Counted from the first letter of the stretch, positions 42,750 through 52,401 are shown. The stretch is DNA of 64,000 nt from an uncultured Caldisericota bacterium (GCA_903871855.1 CAIQIK010000012.1:1-64000); one strand, 5' to 3'. Notes: a model not told the origin generated them from the sequence alone. Made by a program: numbers and translations.

Positions 42750-42761
42750 CAGTTTCTTGCC

Positions 42762-43145
42762 TTACTTTGCAGTGGGGTCGCCTTGCATGATGCCGACGAT
42801 GTTTCCTTCAGTATCAAGGAATTGCGCAAACCAACCCATCCCAGGAATTGGGCTCTTAGGGACGATGACTTTTCCACCAGCTGCCTGGGCCTTCGTGAGG
42901 TACGCGTCTACAGAGTCGACACCTATGGTGCAGACATATGCCACGATATCGCCACTGCCGGTGAGTGGTTTTTCTCTTTTCATGATTGCACCGTTGATGC
43001 CAGGTTCTTCTTTGCCTGTGTCCAACATCCAATAGTCCATTGGTCCTGGGAACTTCTGAGCTTGCCAACCGAAAACAGTCTCATAGAACTTGATTGCGCG
43101 CTCCGGTTCATCAGCATAGATTTCGAAATGAATAACTCTTGGCAT
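42762..43145 (-). CDS. VOC (glyoxalase/bleomycin-resistance) family protein
   Basis: MPRVIHFEIYADEPERAIKFYETVFGW, FLDTEGNIVGIMQ. Confidence 0.93.
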   Translation of the reverse strand: MPRVIHFEIYADEPERAIKFYETVFGWQAQKFPGPMDYWMLDTGKEEPGINGAIMKREKPLTGSGDIVAYVCTIGVDSVDAYLTKAQAAGGKVIVPKSPIPGMGWFAQFLDTEGNIVGIMQGDPTAK

Positions 43146-43369
43146 ATGACACCTCCTGTCATTAACGCATACTATAGCAAGAATTATGCAAGAAGCGAAA
43201 CACTGAGTTGCATTCTTAACAATATCCGATCCCTATCAAGAGGAAGCCCATGACTAGACAACGACTTGTATCTTGATTCATCCACACAAACCTGATAGAC
43301 TTCCGCGAGGAGTTTTTCCATGCTGGCCGAGATAGCACTTTGTATCTCTTAGGGTTGTCACTAATGGTG

Positions 43370-43414
43370 GTTCACAAATCAATCTTTGTGAACGTTGCCA
43401 TAAACTGTGGATAA
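43370..43414. promoter_or_regulatory. 9-bp inverted repeat followed by a DnaA-box consensus
   Basis: GTTCACAAA-TCAATC-TTTGTGAAC (43370-43393); TGTGGATAA (43406-43414; complement TTATCCACA). Confidence 0.5.
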
Positions 43415-43442
43415 CTTTGACCTGACCAGGAGGCGTATAAGT

Positions 43443-44405
43443 CTAGGTAGATGGGTTTCGGCGGAGGATCGTTCCGGGCACCAAACGGCGCCCGTTGAGA
43501 AGGTCGGCCGTCGACATGGGGATCTTGCCGGGAAACTGGAGCTGTAGTAGCTCAAGCCACCCGTCGCTGCAGCGAACGGCAGCGCGTTTGCGCAGAAAGG
43601 GCGCAATCATGCCGCAAGGAGCGTCTGGAGGGAATTCAAGGTCTTCAGATACAGGGGTGGCCTTGAGGATCTTCACCCGGGTCGCTCCCTGGTACGTACA
43701 CGCACATGGTTCCGGAGCAAGAGCCCGCACAAGATTGTATGTCTGTGCCACAGAGTGTGACCAGTCAATGAGCTCATCGCCGGGCTTGAGCTTGCGTGCG
43801 TAGGAGCCCTCACCGAGTTGTGACAGCGGCGTGGCCGAGCCGTGGAAAAGTTGCTCGAGGGTGTGCAGGGCTAGAGGTGTGCCTACCCGAACGATGGTGG
43901 CCTCAACATCGGTGCGGTAATCCGAGTCAGCAATTGGGAACGGTTCCTGAGCCAGGATCTTACCTCGGTCCAACAGGCCGTTCATTCGAATGATACTCAC
44001 CGCTGACTGCGTGCAACCGTCCATGATCTGGCGTTCAACAGGAGCCGCACCCCGGTACCAGGGCAATGGGGACGGGTGCAGGTTGATGGAAGCGATACGT
44101 GGTGCATCCAGGAGAGCTTGTGAGAGGAGTCTTCCGTACGAAAGCAGGAACAGAATGTCAACGGCATCGTCGACCAGTCGTTTTGTCAGTACCTCTCCAG
44201 GGATCAACGCGCCATTGAGCACGGGGATCGAATGCGACTGCGCCCACTCTTCCACAGGGTTGACCAGGAGTTTGCCTCGGCGGATGCGAGATTCTTCTGA
44301 CACCACAGCAAGGACAACGTGAAACCGGTGCCTTATAGCGTCAAAGATCGGGACCGAAATTGATGACGAACCAAAAACAGCGATGCAGGGTGCGTCTAAG
44401 GCCAT
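43443..44405 (-). CDS. fmt: Methionyl-tRNA formyltransferase
   Basis: SYGRLLSQALLDAPRIASINLHPSPLPWYRGAAPVERQIMDG; downstream of def. Confidence 0.93.
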   Translation of the reverse strand: MALDAPCIAVFGSSSISVPIFDAIRHRFHVVLAVVSEESRIRRGKLLVNPVEEWAQSHSIPVLNGALIPGEVLTKRLVDDAVDILFLLSYGRLLSQALLDAPRIASINLHPSPLPWYRGAAPVERQIMDGCTQSAVSIIRMNGLLDRGKILAQEPFPIADSDYRTDVEATIVRVGTPLALHTLEQLFHGSATPLSQLGEGSYARKLKPGDELIDWSHSVAQTYNLVRALAPEPCACTYQGATRVKILKATPVSEDLEFPPDAPCGMIAPFLRKRAAVRCSDGWLELLQLQFPGKIPMSTADLLNGRRLVPGTILRRNPST

Positions 44406-44407
44406 TG

Positions 44408-44917
44408 TCAGAGCTGGTGTCCCTTTTCCTCGATTGTTTGAGTCAGGACGGCGGCGATAGGACTTCCTTCCTGCACGGAAATGGCGGACGAGTCCGTGAT
44501 CCGATCGACGAACAGTACACCCTGAAGGTGATCGAACTCATGCTGGATGACGCGAGCCTCAAAATCGACGAACTTGTGGATGCGTCTCTTGCCGGTATGA
44601 TCCAGGTATGACAGCGTGATTTCAGTAGCACGGTTGATTGGAGCATAAACACCCGGAACGCTGAGACAGCCTTCCTCAGCACTTGCTGATCCTTTGCGCT
44701 CCAGAATCTGAGGGTTCGCCACAAGATGGAGCCCTTCGCCGACATCGTAGATGAAAAACGCTTGGCTGAGGCCAATCTGAGGGGCAGCCAAGCCGACTCC
44801 CGTTGGTTTCATGAAATCTTCCATTGATTTGGCCAGATGAACAAGCTCTCTTGTCATCTTCCGTATGGGTTTTGCCTTCTGGCGAAGGATGGGACTGCCA
44901 ATCAGCACGATCTTCAT
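44408..44917 (-). CDS. def: Peptide deformylase
   Basis: GVGLAAPQIG, EEGCLSVPGV, VIQHEFDHLQGVLFVDR; start at MKIVLIGSP. Confidence 0.96.
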   Translation of the reverse strand: MKIVLIGSPILRQKAKPIRKMTRELVHLAKSMEDFMKPTGVGLAAPQIGLSQAFFIYDVGEGLHLVANPQILERKGSASAEEGCLSVPGVYAPINRATEITLSYLDHTGKRRIHKFVDFEARVIQHEFDHLQGVLFVDRITDSSAISVQEGSPIAAVLTQTIEEKGHQL

Positions 44918-44921
44918 GTGG

Positions 44922-47012
44922 TTAGTATACCCGGATGGCGGCATTCTGGAAGTGCTTATTGTGAGCGAGTGCGGTGCCAACACGCAGTCCAAGGGCCGCC
45001 TGCAGGGAGTCAGCACGGAACTCGAGAGAAAGGACTCTTGCCCGAGCTGAGACTGTTAGGAGGTCCGCGTGCAGTCCGCGGAAATCCACTCCTTCCGCAG
45101 TAAGGGCGTTCTCCAGAGCCTTGGTCATTGCGTCTACGTTAGGGCTCTCGCCGCGAGATGAGACACGTATGACAAACTGGCGTGCAAAAGGTGGCATCAA
45201 CAGCTCACGGCGCTGTTCCCTTTCGTTTTCAAGGAAGGCTGCCATGGTCTCACTGCCGTCCAGAATTCCCCGGAGGCCTGTGGAGCGACGGTCCAGCTGG
45301 ATGAGAACGGTACCTGGCGCGGTTTCTGCGACCGCGCCACGGACGACGACGGCCAGCTGCTCGATGTTGTCGAACACGGGGTGTCGGAGCCCGACGCTCA
45401 CGTCGGGAAAGACAACGAGCTCGGGCCTCAGGACGGCGATGCGCTGAACGTCGGCATATGTACCGAGAAACAGCGACGGACCGATGTTCTGCGCAGTCAC
45501 GGCCTCGTCGGTGGGTGTCATCAGTTGCACGGCTGAGACCGGAAACGTATGCTGGAGCTCGCGAGCGAGGCGGTCCAAACCATACCCGCGTGACCGGAGC
45601 TGTGTCCCATGACAGTTGGGACAGAGATCGGGCGGAGTTTCCGAATGACCACACTGTTTGCAGAAGAGCCTCTTCCTGTCGCCTCCTAGGGTCAGCGTCG
45701 CACCACAATCAGGACATGTTGCTGTATATCCACATTCCGCGCACTCAATCAGCGTCGCAAAACCGCGGATGTTGAGGAGAAGCATAGAGTCTTTGCCCTG
45801 GTCGTAGTTTTGCCGGAGAAATTGCATCGTGGGCGTGAGGAGGGCTCCCGAGTGTCCAGGCTGTTTCTCCGGGGAAGCGTTCTGGCTTCGGAGAACGAAG
45901 GTAGCAAGTTTGTGAGCTGGATTCTCAACTACTAAGCTCAGCGCGGAGTCTGTTGGGATGCTACATGCGTCCAGCACCGAGAGAGTCGGCGCACTGACGC
46001 CAGCCAGACAGAGGATGCCGCGTGCCTTGCTCATGTCGACTGCAACACTGAGAAGACTTCTGAGTGAGAAGCGTTGCCAGAAAAAGGGCCATTCCCCGGG
46101 AATTCCCAGATCCACGACAACAAATACGATTTCAGGGAGAATCAACGACGAGAACTGACGCGTGCTCAGCCAGACGGTTGAGCGGCGGTCACCATGAAAG
46201 CGTCTGGCGCTGGTTGAGGGCCAACGAATGACCGGAATGTGCCAGTCGTGGGACAGGAGTCCTTCGTAAAGACTCGCGAGCACGTCTGAACTGACGATGA
46301 AGGCAATGCTGCCACCGCCTGCGATCGCCGCTTCTATTGCCGGGCGAAAGCGAGCTGCCCTGTCCGCAAACGATCCGATTAGGAGTTGTGGTTCAGTACA
46401 GTCGTGCGGTGTAGTGGATACTCGCGGCTCGATGTCGGCTAGTCCGCGGTCGACAATGAATCCCTGCTCATACAGCTTCCGTCTCGCAGGGGTGGAGAGT
46501 CTCCAGAGCGCGCTCTGCAGATGAGCGGTAGCATCACCATCTGAAAGCAGTTGACGTGCTGGAGCGGTTTTTGCGGAAAAAGAGGAGTCCCGTGCGGCCA
46601 TCACCTGCAGATTGTGTAGAAGCAGTGCCGGTTCGCTTACAGTGAGGCGAGCCTTGCTACGGTCGTGCGGTTGAGATGCCTGCAGGAAACGGACGATCGC
46701 GAGGGCATCTTCCCAACCAAGAACCTGTCTCTCAAGAGAACGCTGAAGAACTGTCACATCAGACCTCAGCTCCGGATAGACGCCAGGGGCTGAACACACG
46801 CTAAGCACAGGGAGAGGAAACGCTCCCCCCTCGGACCAGGAACTATCGGGGCCAGAGGTCGATACGAGCAGGGCAGGCGCGACATTGTGCAGGAAAGGAA
46901 CCAAGAACCACGTTCCCGGATACAAATTATCCCCAACCGAACCGAGGTCATACGAGAGGAGGCTCCGTGAAAACGGACCTCTTTGTGTCAAAACAGCAAA
47001 ACTGCCAAACAC
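44922..47012 (-). CDS. priA: PriA-like primosomal protein N', degenerate ATPase motifs
   Basis: LLLNIRGFATLIECAECGYTATCPDCGATL...LFCKQCGHSETPPDLCPNCHG; GYGLDRLARELQHTFP; priA-def-fmt order. Confidence 0.88.
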   Translation of the reverse strand: MFGSFAVLTQRGPFSRSLLSYDLGSVGDNLYPGTWFLVPFLHNVAPALLVSTSGPDSSWSEGGAFPLPVLSVCSAPGVYPELRSDVTVLQRSLERQVLGWEDALAIVRFLQASQPHDRSKARLTVSEPALLLHNLQVMAARDSSFSAKTAPARQLLSDGDATAHLQSALWRLSTPARRKLYEQGFIVDRGLADIEPRVSTTPHDCTEPQLLIGSFADRAARFRPAIEAAIAGGGSIAFIVSSDVLASLYEGLLSHDWHIPVIRWPSTSARRFHGDRRSTVWLSTRQFSSLILPEIVFVVVDLGIPGEWPFFWQRFSLRSLLSVAVDMSKARGILCLAGVSAPTLSVLDACSIPTDSALSLVVENPAHKLATFVLRSQNASPEKQPGHSGALLTPTMQFLRQNYDQGKDSMLLLNIRGFATLIECAECGYTATCPDCGATLTLGGDRKRLFCKQCGHSETPPDLCPNCHGTQLRSRGYGLDRLARELQHTFPVSAVQLMTPTDEAVTAQNIGPSLFLGTYADVQRIAVLRPELVVFPDVSVGLRHPVFDNIEQLAVVVRGAVAETAPGTVLIQLDRRSTGLRGILDGSETMAAFLENEREQRRELLMPPFARQFVIRVSSRGESPNVDAMTKALENALTAEGVDFRGLHADLLTVSARARVLSLEFRADSLQAALGLRVGTALAHNKHFQNAAIRVY

Positions 47013-47015
47013 AGG

Positions 47016-48185
47016 CTAGATTTTGAGCCAGCTCTTGAGTTCTCGAACCAGGTCAAGTTCTTCCCAGCTGAACCCTGGACATCCGAAGTGACCGTGCATG
47101 GATGTTTGGCGGTACATGGGCTTTCGAAGGTCGAGAGAGTTGATGATGGCTGTGGGGGTCATATCGACATTCTTCGCTATGACGTCTCGCACGACCGATT
47201 CGGGAAGTGTGCCGGTACCCTCGAAAAAAAGCTCGAATGAAACTGGGTCCTTTTGACCGATAACATAAGCCACCTGCGTGAGACATCGGTGAGCGATACC
47301 AGCTGCCACGACGTTCTTCGCGAGATAGCGCATGAGATAGGTAGCCGATCGGTCCACCTTAGTGGGATCCTTACCGGAGAAGGCTCCTCCTCCATGAGGA
47401 ATGCGCCCCCCGTATGTGTCGATGCCCAGTTTGCGACCCGTCATGCCCGTGTCTGACTGCGGGCCACCCACGACGAACTTGCCGGTCGGATTCACGAAGA
47501 TCGTAGTCTTGCTGTCGAGAAGGTCGGGCGGCAATGATGGCCGTACAATTTTCTCGATAATCTCTTCACGTGCATTATTCGACATTCGTGAGGGATTGTC
47601 AGGATCAAGAACAGTAGCGAGATGCTGGGACGAAAGAACGACAGAGCGCAGGTACACGGCCTTGTCGCCATCGTACTCCAGTGTGACTTGGCTCTTGCCA
47701 TCCGGGCCGAGGTAATCAAGAACATTCTGCTGCCGAACTTCCTCCTGCCGCATGGTCAACCGGCGCGCTAGTTCGTACGGCAGCGGCATATACTCCGGCG
47801 TCTCGTCCGTGGCATAACCATACATGATACCCTGGTCCCCGGCGCCGCCCATGTCGACCCCCTGGGCGATGTCCGGAGACTGGCGGCCAATTGCGCTGAC
47901 GACCGCACAGGTCTTGGCATCAAAGCCGTATTTCGGGTCGTTGTAGCCGATGCTTTCGATAGTCGACCGGACAACAGCGTCAACGTCAACGAATGCGGTT
48001 GTGGTTATCTCTCCACCGACGATGACCAGACCATGTGTGACAAACGTTTCACAGGCAACGCGGCTGTATCGATCCTGCACAAGCAGGTCGTCTAGAATGG
48101 CGTCGGATATCTGGTCTGCCACCTTATCGGGATGCCCGATCGTTACAAACTCTACGGTTTGACTGGTGCGCATATTCTTGTTCAT
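47016..48185 (-). CDS. metK: S-adenosylmethionine synthase
   Basis: SQTVEFVTIGHPDKVADQISDAILD, GAGDQGIMYGYA, GGRIPHGGGAFSGKDPTKVDRSA. Confidence 0.97.
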   Translation of the reverse strand: MNKNMRTSQTVEFVTIGHPDKVADQISDAILDDLLVQDRYSRVACETFVTHGLVIVGGEITTTAFVDVDAVVRSTIESIGYNDPKYGFDAKTCAVVSAIGRQSPDIAQGVDMGGAGDQGIMYGYATDETPEYMPLPYELARRLTMRQEEVRQQNVLDYLGPDGKSQVTLEYDGDKAVYLRSVVLSSQHLATVLDPDNPSRMSNNAREEIIEKIVRPSLPPDLLDSKTTIFVNPTGKFVVGGPQSDTGMTGRKLGIDTYGGRIPHGGGAFSGKDPTKVDRSATYLMRYLAKNVVAAGIAHRCLTQVAYVIGQKDPVSFELFFEGTGTLPESVVRDVIAKNVDMTPTAIINSLDLRKPMYRQTSMHGHFGCPGFSWEELDLVRELKSWLKI

Positions 48186-48205
48186 AGGTCTCTCCCTTCG
48201 CAAGT

Positions 48206-48240
48206 CACCAACACCCCGCACGGACCGTACGGGGTGAGTT
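48206..48240 (-). promoter_or_regulatory. Hairpin in the metK leader
   Basis: CACCCCGTACG-GTC-CGTGCGGGGTG between rpoZ-like stop and metK SD; no adjacent T-run. Confidence 0.5.
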
Positions 48241-48280
48241 GACACTTCTTACCAGGTGATCGGACTTCAGGGTACGCTAG

Positions 48281-48550
48281 CTAGCGCTTCGTCTCGGCGT
48301 CCTTGATGACGGGGTTCACGGCATCACGTGTCGCAGCAGCCACCAAGCGGCCGGCGGCCTTCCGAAGAATGTCATCAACGGGCTCGCGGAGCGGGTCAGT
48401 CTTCTCTTCGAGCAGCTCATGCGAAGTATCGAGAAGCTGACGAATGAGCCGATACTTGTTCGTATCGACTTTCGCAATCAACGTCTCCAGGTAGAGGTTC
48501 GCCATCTCTGGCTGTTGGGTAGGCTGTTCTTTGTGCTCGTCCATGCGCAA
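48281..48550 (-). CDS. rpoZ: Putative divergent RNA polymerase omega subunit
   Basis: 89 aa; TLIAKVDTNKYRLIRQLLDTSHELLEE; position between gmk and metK. Confidence 0.5.
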   Translation of the reverse strand: MRMDEHKEQPTQQPEMANLYLETLIAKVDTNKYRLIRQLLDTSHELLEEKTDPLREPVDDILRKAAGRLVAAATRDAVNPVIKDAETKR

Positions 48551-48553
48551 CTC

Positions 48554-49102
48554 CTATCTCCGCAGTACGCTGCGGATTATGGTGTCGACAATGTCGACTG
48601 TGGTCTCAAGGTCACGGTTGGTAACCATGTAGTCGTAGTCTTTGGCAAACATCATCTCATGGTGACCAAGTTCAATACGTCCAGCGATCTCTTCGCGCGT
48701 TTCCGAGCCTCTGAACTCCAGACGACGTTCGAGCTCCATCATGTCCGGGGGCTTGAGGAAGATCATAAGTGCTCCCGGGAACAGGCGCTTTATACTGGGA
48801 CCACCATGAATATCAATGGTCAGGACAAGTATCTCCTCTGGCTTGACGGCCTCCAACGAAGACATCAGGGTCCCATAGTGATGGCTACTCACATTAGTAT
48901 ACTCGGCGAACAGCCCTTTGTCAATCCAATCTGTAAACCGTTCCTCGGTCACAAAGACGTAGTCGACTCCGTCTACCTCGCCAGGTCGGGGCGCTCTTGT
49001 CGTTACGGAAATCGAGCGGTGCATGTCTGGGTGACGTCGCAGCAGCTCTGCCACGACAGTGCTCTTGCCCACGCCTCCAGGACCAGACACAACGACAATC
49101 AT
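48554..49102 (-). CDS. gmk: Guanylate kinase
   Basis: VVVSGPGGVGKSTVVAELLRR, SVTTRAPRPGEVDGVDYVFVTEERF. Confidence 0.95.
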   Translation of the reverse strand: MIVVVSGPGGVGKSTVVAELLRRHPDMHRSISVTTRAPRPGEVDGVDYVFVTEERFTDWIDKGLFAEYTNVSSHHYGTLMSSLEAVKPEEILVLTIDIHGGPSIKRLFPGALMIFLKPPDMMELERRLEFRGSETREEIAGRIELGHHEMMFAKDYDYMVTNRDLETTVDIVDTIIRSVLRR

Positions 49103-50298
49103 GGCCGCTTTCCTTCCTGCACTATCTGGACGGCACGCGCAAGCTGACCATCATCGGGAAGTGTTCCAAATGCCGTTGGGACCGGGTCTGCGACCACGAT
49201 GTTAGGAGTCAGTCCTTTCTTCTGGATCGTGTTCTTGTTTGGCGTGTAGTACTCCTCGACCGTCACTTTGAGCTCGTATCCCTTTGATAGGTCCCAACTT
49301 CGCTGGATGAGCCCCTTGCCAAACGTCTTGGTTCCCACGATAAGGGCCACCTTGTTCTCCTGCATCGCGGCTGAGAAGATCTCAGAAGCGCTGGCAGAGT
49401 TCTCGTTGACCAGTACGGCGATCGGAAATGAGACGCTTCCGCCACTGACGGTCACGGCATTCAACTCGCCTCCAGCCTCCTTCGTCCAGAGGGCTGTCCC
49501 CTGAGGAATGAAGTTCGACAACATGTCGAGGCACTCATTCAGATACCCGCCACCGTTGTCTCGTATGTCAATGACGAGCCCCGCGATCTTCTGGTCCTCG
49601 AGTGCGTGAAGCGCCCGGGCGAACTTCACAGCCACGCCAGAGCTGAACGACGAGACGGAGATATAGCCCACCTTGTTGCCGACTACACGACTCTCCACAA
49701 CGGGGAGTTCGACATTTCGTCGAACGACGGTGAAGTCCAGAAGTGTTCCTGCTCGGTCGATCTTCAACCGGACGGAGGTCCCAGCCTTGCCCTTCACGCG
49801 TACGGAGACCGTATCGAGGTCCAGTTTCCGCGCCGTCATGCCATCTATGCTGTCAATGAGGTCTCCAGGCTTTAGCCCCGCCTCTTCTGCAGGAGTACCC
49901 GCAAATACTCTGACAATCTCGATAGCATCGGCTTTCTTGCTGGGCGTAATGACAACGCCGATGCCTACGTATTCACCGGACAGCTGCTCGCGGAAGTCCG
50001 CCGCCTCGGCAGGCGTAAACAGTTCCGTGTACGGGTCGCCGAGCCCGGCAACCTGTCCCTTGAGAAGCATACCCGCATCGACCTTCTGGTAGTACTGCAG
50101 GCTGAGGGTGTCGTAGATGTCTCCTGATAGCTTGATGTACTCGTCACGGCTCAGCGTGGTCTGGACCGATGCTGGCCGCGGCGAAGCTGTGAGATATGGG
50201 GCAAGGACCGGATATGCAACGAATCCTGCCCAGAATGCGATCACGACAACGAGCAGTGCCGCTACTGCTATGACAAGCGAGGATTTTCTGGATGACAT
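49099..50298 (-). CDS. S41-family C-terminal processing peptidase
   Basis: GEYVGIGVVITPS, PDZ segment AEEAGLKPGDLIDSIDG, VLVNENSASASEIFSAAMQ, VGTKTFGKGLIQ. Confidence 0.95.
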   Translation of the reverse strand: MSSRKSSLVIAVAALLVVVIAFWAGFVAYPVLAPYLTASPRPASVQTTLSRDEYIKLSGDIYDTLSLQYYQKVDAGMLLKGQVAGLGDPYTELFTPAEAADFREQLSGEYVGIGVVITPSKKADAIEIVRVFAGTPAEEAGLKPGDLIDSIDGMTARKLDLDTVSVRVKGKAGTSVRLKIDRAGTLLDFTVVRRNVELPVVESRVVGNKVGYISVSSFSSGVAVKFARALHALEDQKIAGLVIDIRDNGGGYLNECLDMLSNFIPQGTALWTKEAGGELNAVTVSGGSVSFPIAVLVNENSASASEIFSAAMQENKVALIVGTKTFGKGLIQRSWDLSKGYELKVTVEEYYTPNKNTIQKKGLTPNIVVADPVPTAFGTLPDDGQLARAVQIVQEGKRP

Positions 50299-50322
50299 GG
50301 GATTCTCCTTTGACTGTCAGCG

Positions 50323-51501
50323 CTACGGTTTTGGCCCAAGATAGAGCATCGGGTTCTTCGGAGTGCCATCGATCCGCACCTCGAAGTGAAGATGAGGGCC
50401 AGTACTCCAGCCAGTGTTGTCTGTAAGCGCTATCACCTGATCACGTTTCACTGACTGCCCCTTCTTGGCAATGAACGACTTGAGATGTCCAAAAACCAGG
50501 GTCATGTGCTGGCCACACTGAAGCATCAGCATGTTACCATACCCTGAGAAGACCCCTTCGTACTCAACGACGCCGTCAGCGGGAGCCAGCAGCGTCGTCG
50601 ACATCGGGGCGCTCATATCGATGCCGTTGTGCATCTCCCAGACACCGTTGATCGGGTCGTGGCGCATTCCAAAGACCTCGGTGATGTGAATGGTGCCTGG
50701 AATTGGCCACGAAAGCTTGCCTGTCGGCTCATTGCCAGGGTGCTGTTGCCGATCAATCTCGGCGACAATCTGGTCGATGAGCTTGTTTTCCCGGTTGATC
50801 TCGTCTTGAATGCGCTTGTCGTCGGCAGAGTATTGACTACCCGTGGCTGCTAGATAGTTCAGGGTCTGCTGCGTGGCTGCTTTCTGCTCTGCCAGAAGGC
50901 TTGCCTGTTGTTTTTTGAGCGTATACACCTGCTCCAACTGGCTCTTCGCCTGGGCATAGGCGGCGCGGTCCGATTGCAGAGCGAGCTTCTGTGTGCTCAC
51001 CGCAGACAGAGACGCCGTGATCTGTTGAAGGACGGCCGATACCCCTTGCTGAGCTTCGACAGTGGCATTAAGATCTCCGCCCGTGAAAGGAAGACCTGCG
51101 ACATCGAGGTTGGACACGTGGTAGAGGAGATCGATCGACGACTCGATACCTGCTGAAAACTCGTTGTATTGTTTCTCCCTGACGGCGATCTGAGCTGCCG
51201 TCTTCTTGAGGAGAGACTCGAGCTCAGCGATACTAGTGTCGAGTTCTCCCATGTCGCCTTCCAGCTGATCCACCTGGTCATTGAGGGAAGTCAGCTGACT
51301 CAGGAGCTTGTACTTGGCGGACTTATTCTCTTTGATGAGTTTCTGAATCTCCTGAAGCTGTATTTTCAGCTGGTTCATCTTCTGCTGGGCGGCCTTGAGA
51401 TCGCTCGTGAGGTCTCCCTCGACGCGAGGAGCGAGGACGGAGGAGCCCACGAACAGGGAGAGAATCAGGACAATGACAGAAAGAAACCTCAGGGTTCTCA
51501 T
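50323..51501 (-). CDS. EnvC-like murein hydrolase activator / M23 peptidase
   Basis: Signal peptide, long coiled coil, C-terminal M23 domain (MRHDPINGVWEMHNGIDMSAPM, GPHLHFEVRIDG); next to ftsEX. Confidence 0.93.
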   Translation of the reverse strand: MRTLRFLSVIVLILSLFVGSSVLAPRVEGDLTSDLKAAQQKMNQLKIQLQEIQKLIKENKSAKYKLLSQLTSLNDQVDQLEGDMGELDTSIAELESLLKKTAAQIAVREKQYNEFSAGIESSIDLLYHVSNLDVAGLPFTGGDLNATVEAQQGVSAVLQQITASLSAVSTQKLALQSDRAAYAQAKSQLEQVYTLKKQQASLLAEQKAATQQTLNYLAATGSQYSADDKRIQDEINRENKLIDQIVAEIDRQQHPGNEPTGKLSWPIPGTIHITEVFGMRHDPINGVWEMHNGIDMSAPMSTTLLAPADGVVEYEGVFSGYGNMLMLQCGQHMTLVFGHLKSFIAKKGQSVKRDQVIALTDNTGWSTGPHLHFEVRIDGTPKNPMLYLGPKP

Positions 51502-52400
51502 TCGAGAAGTGATTCCTCTCGGCGCTGTTCCTCGTCAATGCGATACGCCAGGACGGTTGCAATGACACAGGCCAAAAGGAGGCAAGCCAGGGAAGCCAGC
51601 AGAACAACGGAGGTAGCTCCAGCGTACACTACTCCCACCGGCTCAGGCGTCACCCACGAAAAGGATGCCTCGAGGCGTGTCGTGGAGTACCTGATGACGT
51701 TGGGGAGAACAGCAGCGAAGAGGACTGATGCAAGCGCCCACACGGCGACCAAGTGGGCAGGTGTTGAGAGAAGGATCTGGAGATTGCTGGCACCAACGAT
51801 ACTCAGCACTTCAGTCTCTTTTCGCTTTCCATTGATGATGCTGAATGCCATGAGGCAGAAACCCGTAATAAAGAGAAAGCCGGCGAGAACTAACACGTAG
51901 AGCAGGAGGCTGTGGACAAACATGTTTGCGTTGGCCATCCCCTGCACCGAGCCTTCGTCATACTCCACAGTTTGAACGCCGGCAAGAGAACGAAGCTCTG
52001 CAGCCAGGCCAGCGATACCCTGCACGGAAACCGGGTAGACCCGGATCAGAGGTGGAATCGGATTGCGCGTCAGGTCGCGAAAAACGCTCGCAAACTGGGG
52101 ATATTGAGCCTCAAGCTTCTTGAGGCCGTCTGCGGGACTCACATATTCTGCACGGGAAACGGCTTCGTCTTTCTGCATTTGGTCGAGAAGAGTCTGGATA
52201 GAAGTCTGGTTCAGACCGGGCAAGAGGTATACGTTGATGGAGTGTGTCCTCTCAATCTCCGAGACGGTGTGGCGCACGTCGATGGACATTGCATAGATGC
52301 CGGCGCTTGCGACCATTAGCACGGCTATCAGCATTGAAACGAGAAGAGTGCGGACAGGATGTCGTGCAAGGTCTCGAAGTGTCTGCTTGAAGGTAAACAT
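51498..52400 (-). CDS. ftsX: Cell division protein FtsX
   Basis: MFTFKQTLRDLARHPVRTLLVSMLIAVLM; adjacent to ftsE. Confidence 0.94.
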   Translation of the reverse strand: MFTFKQTLRDLARHPVRTLLVSMLIAVLMVASAGIYAMSIDVRHTVSEIERTHSINVYLLPGLNQTSIQTLLDQMQKDEAVSRAEYVSPADGLKKLEAQYPQFASVFRDLTRNPIPPLIRVYPVSVQGIAGLAAELRSLAGVQTVEYDEGSVQGMANANMFVHSLLLYVLVLAGFLFITGFCLMAFSIINGKRKETEVLSIVGASNLQILLSTPAHLVAVWALASVLFAAVLPNVIRYSTTRLEASFSWVTPEPVGVVYAGATSVVLLASLACLLLACVIATVLAYRIDEEQRREESLLE

Positions 52401-52401
52401 G

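Noticed and set aside
43150-43190. Possible dif site near GCATACTATAGCAAGAATTATGC
   Set aside because: Arms are not spaced by the 6-8 bp expected of dif.
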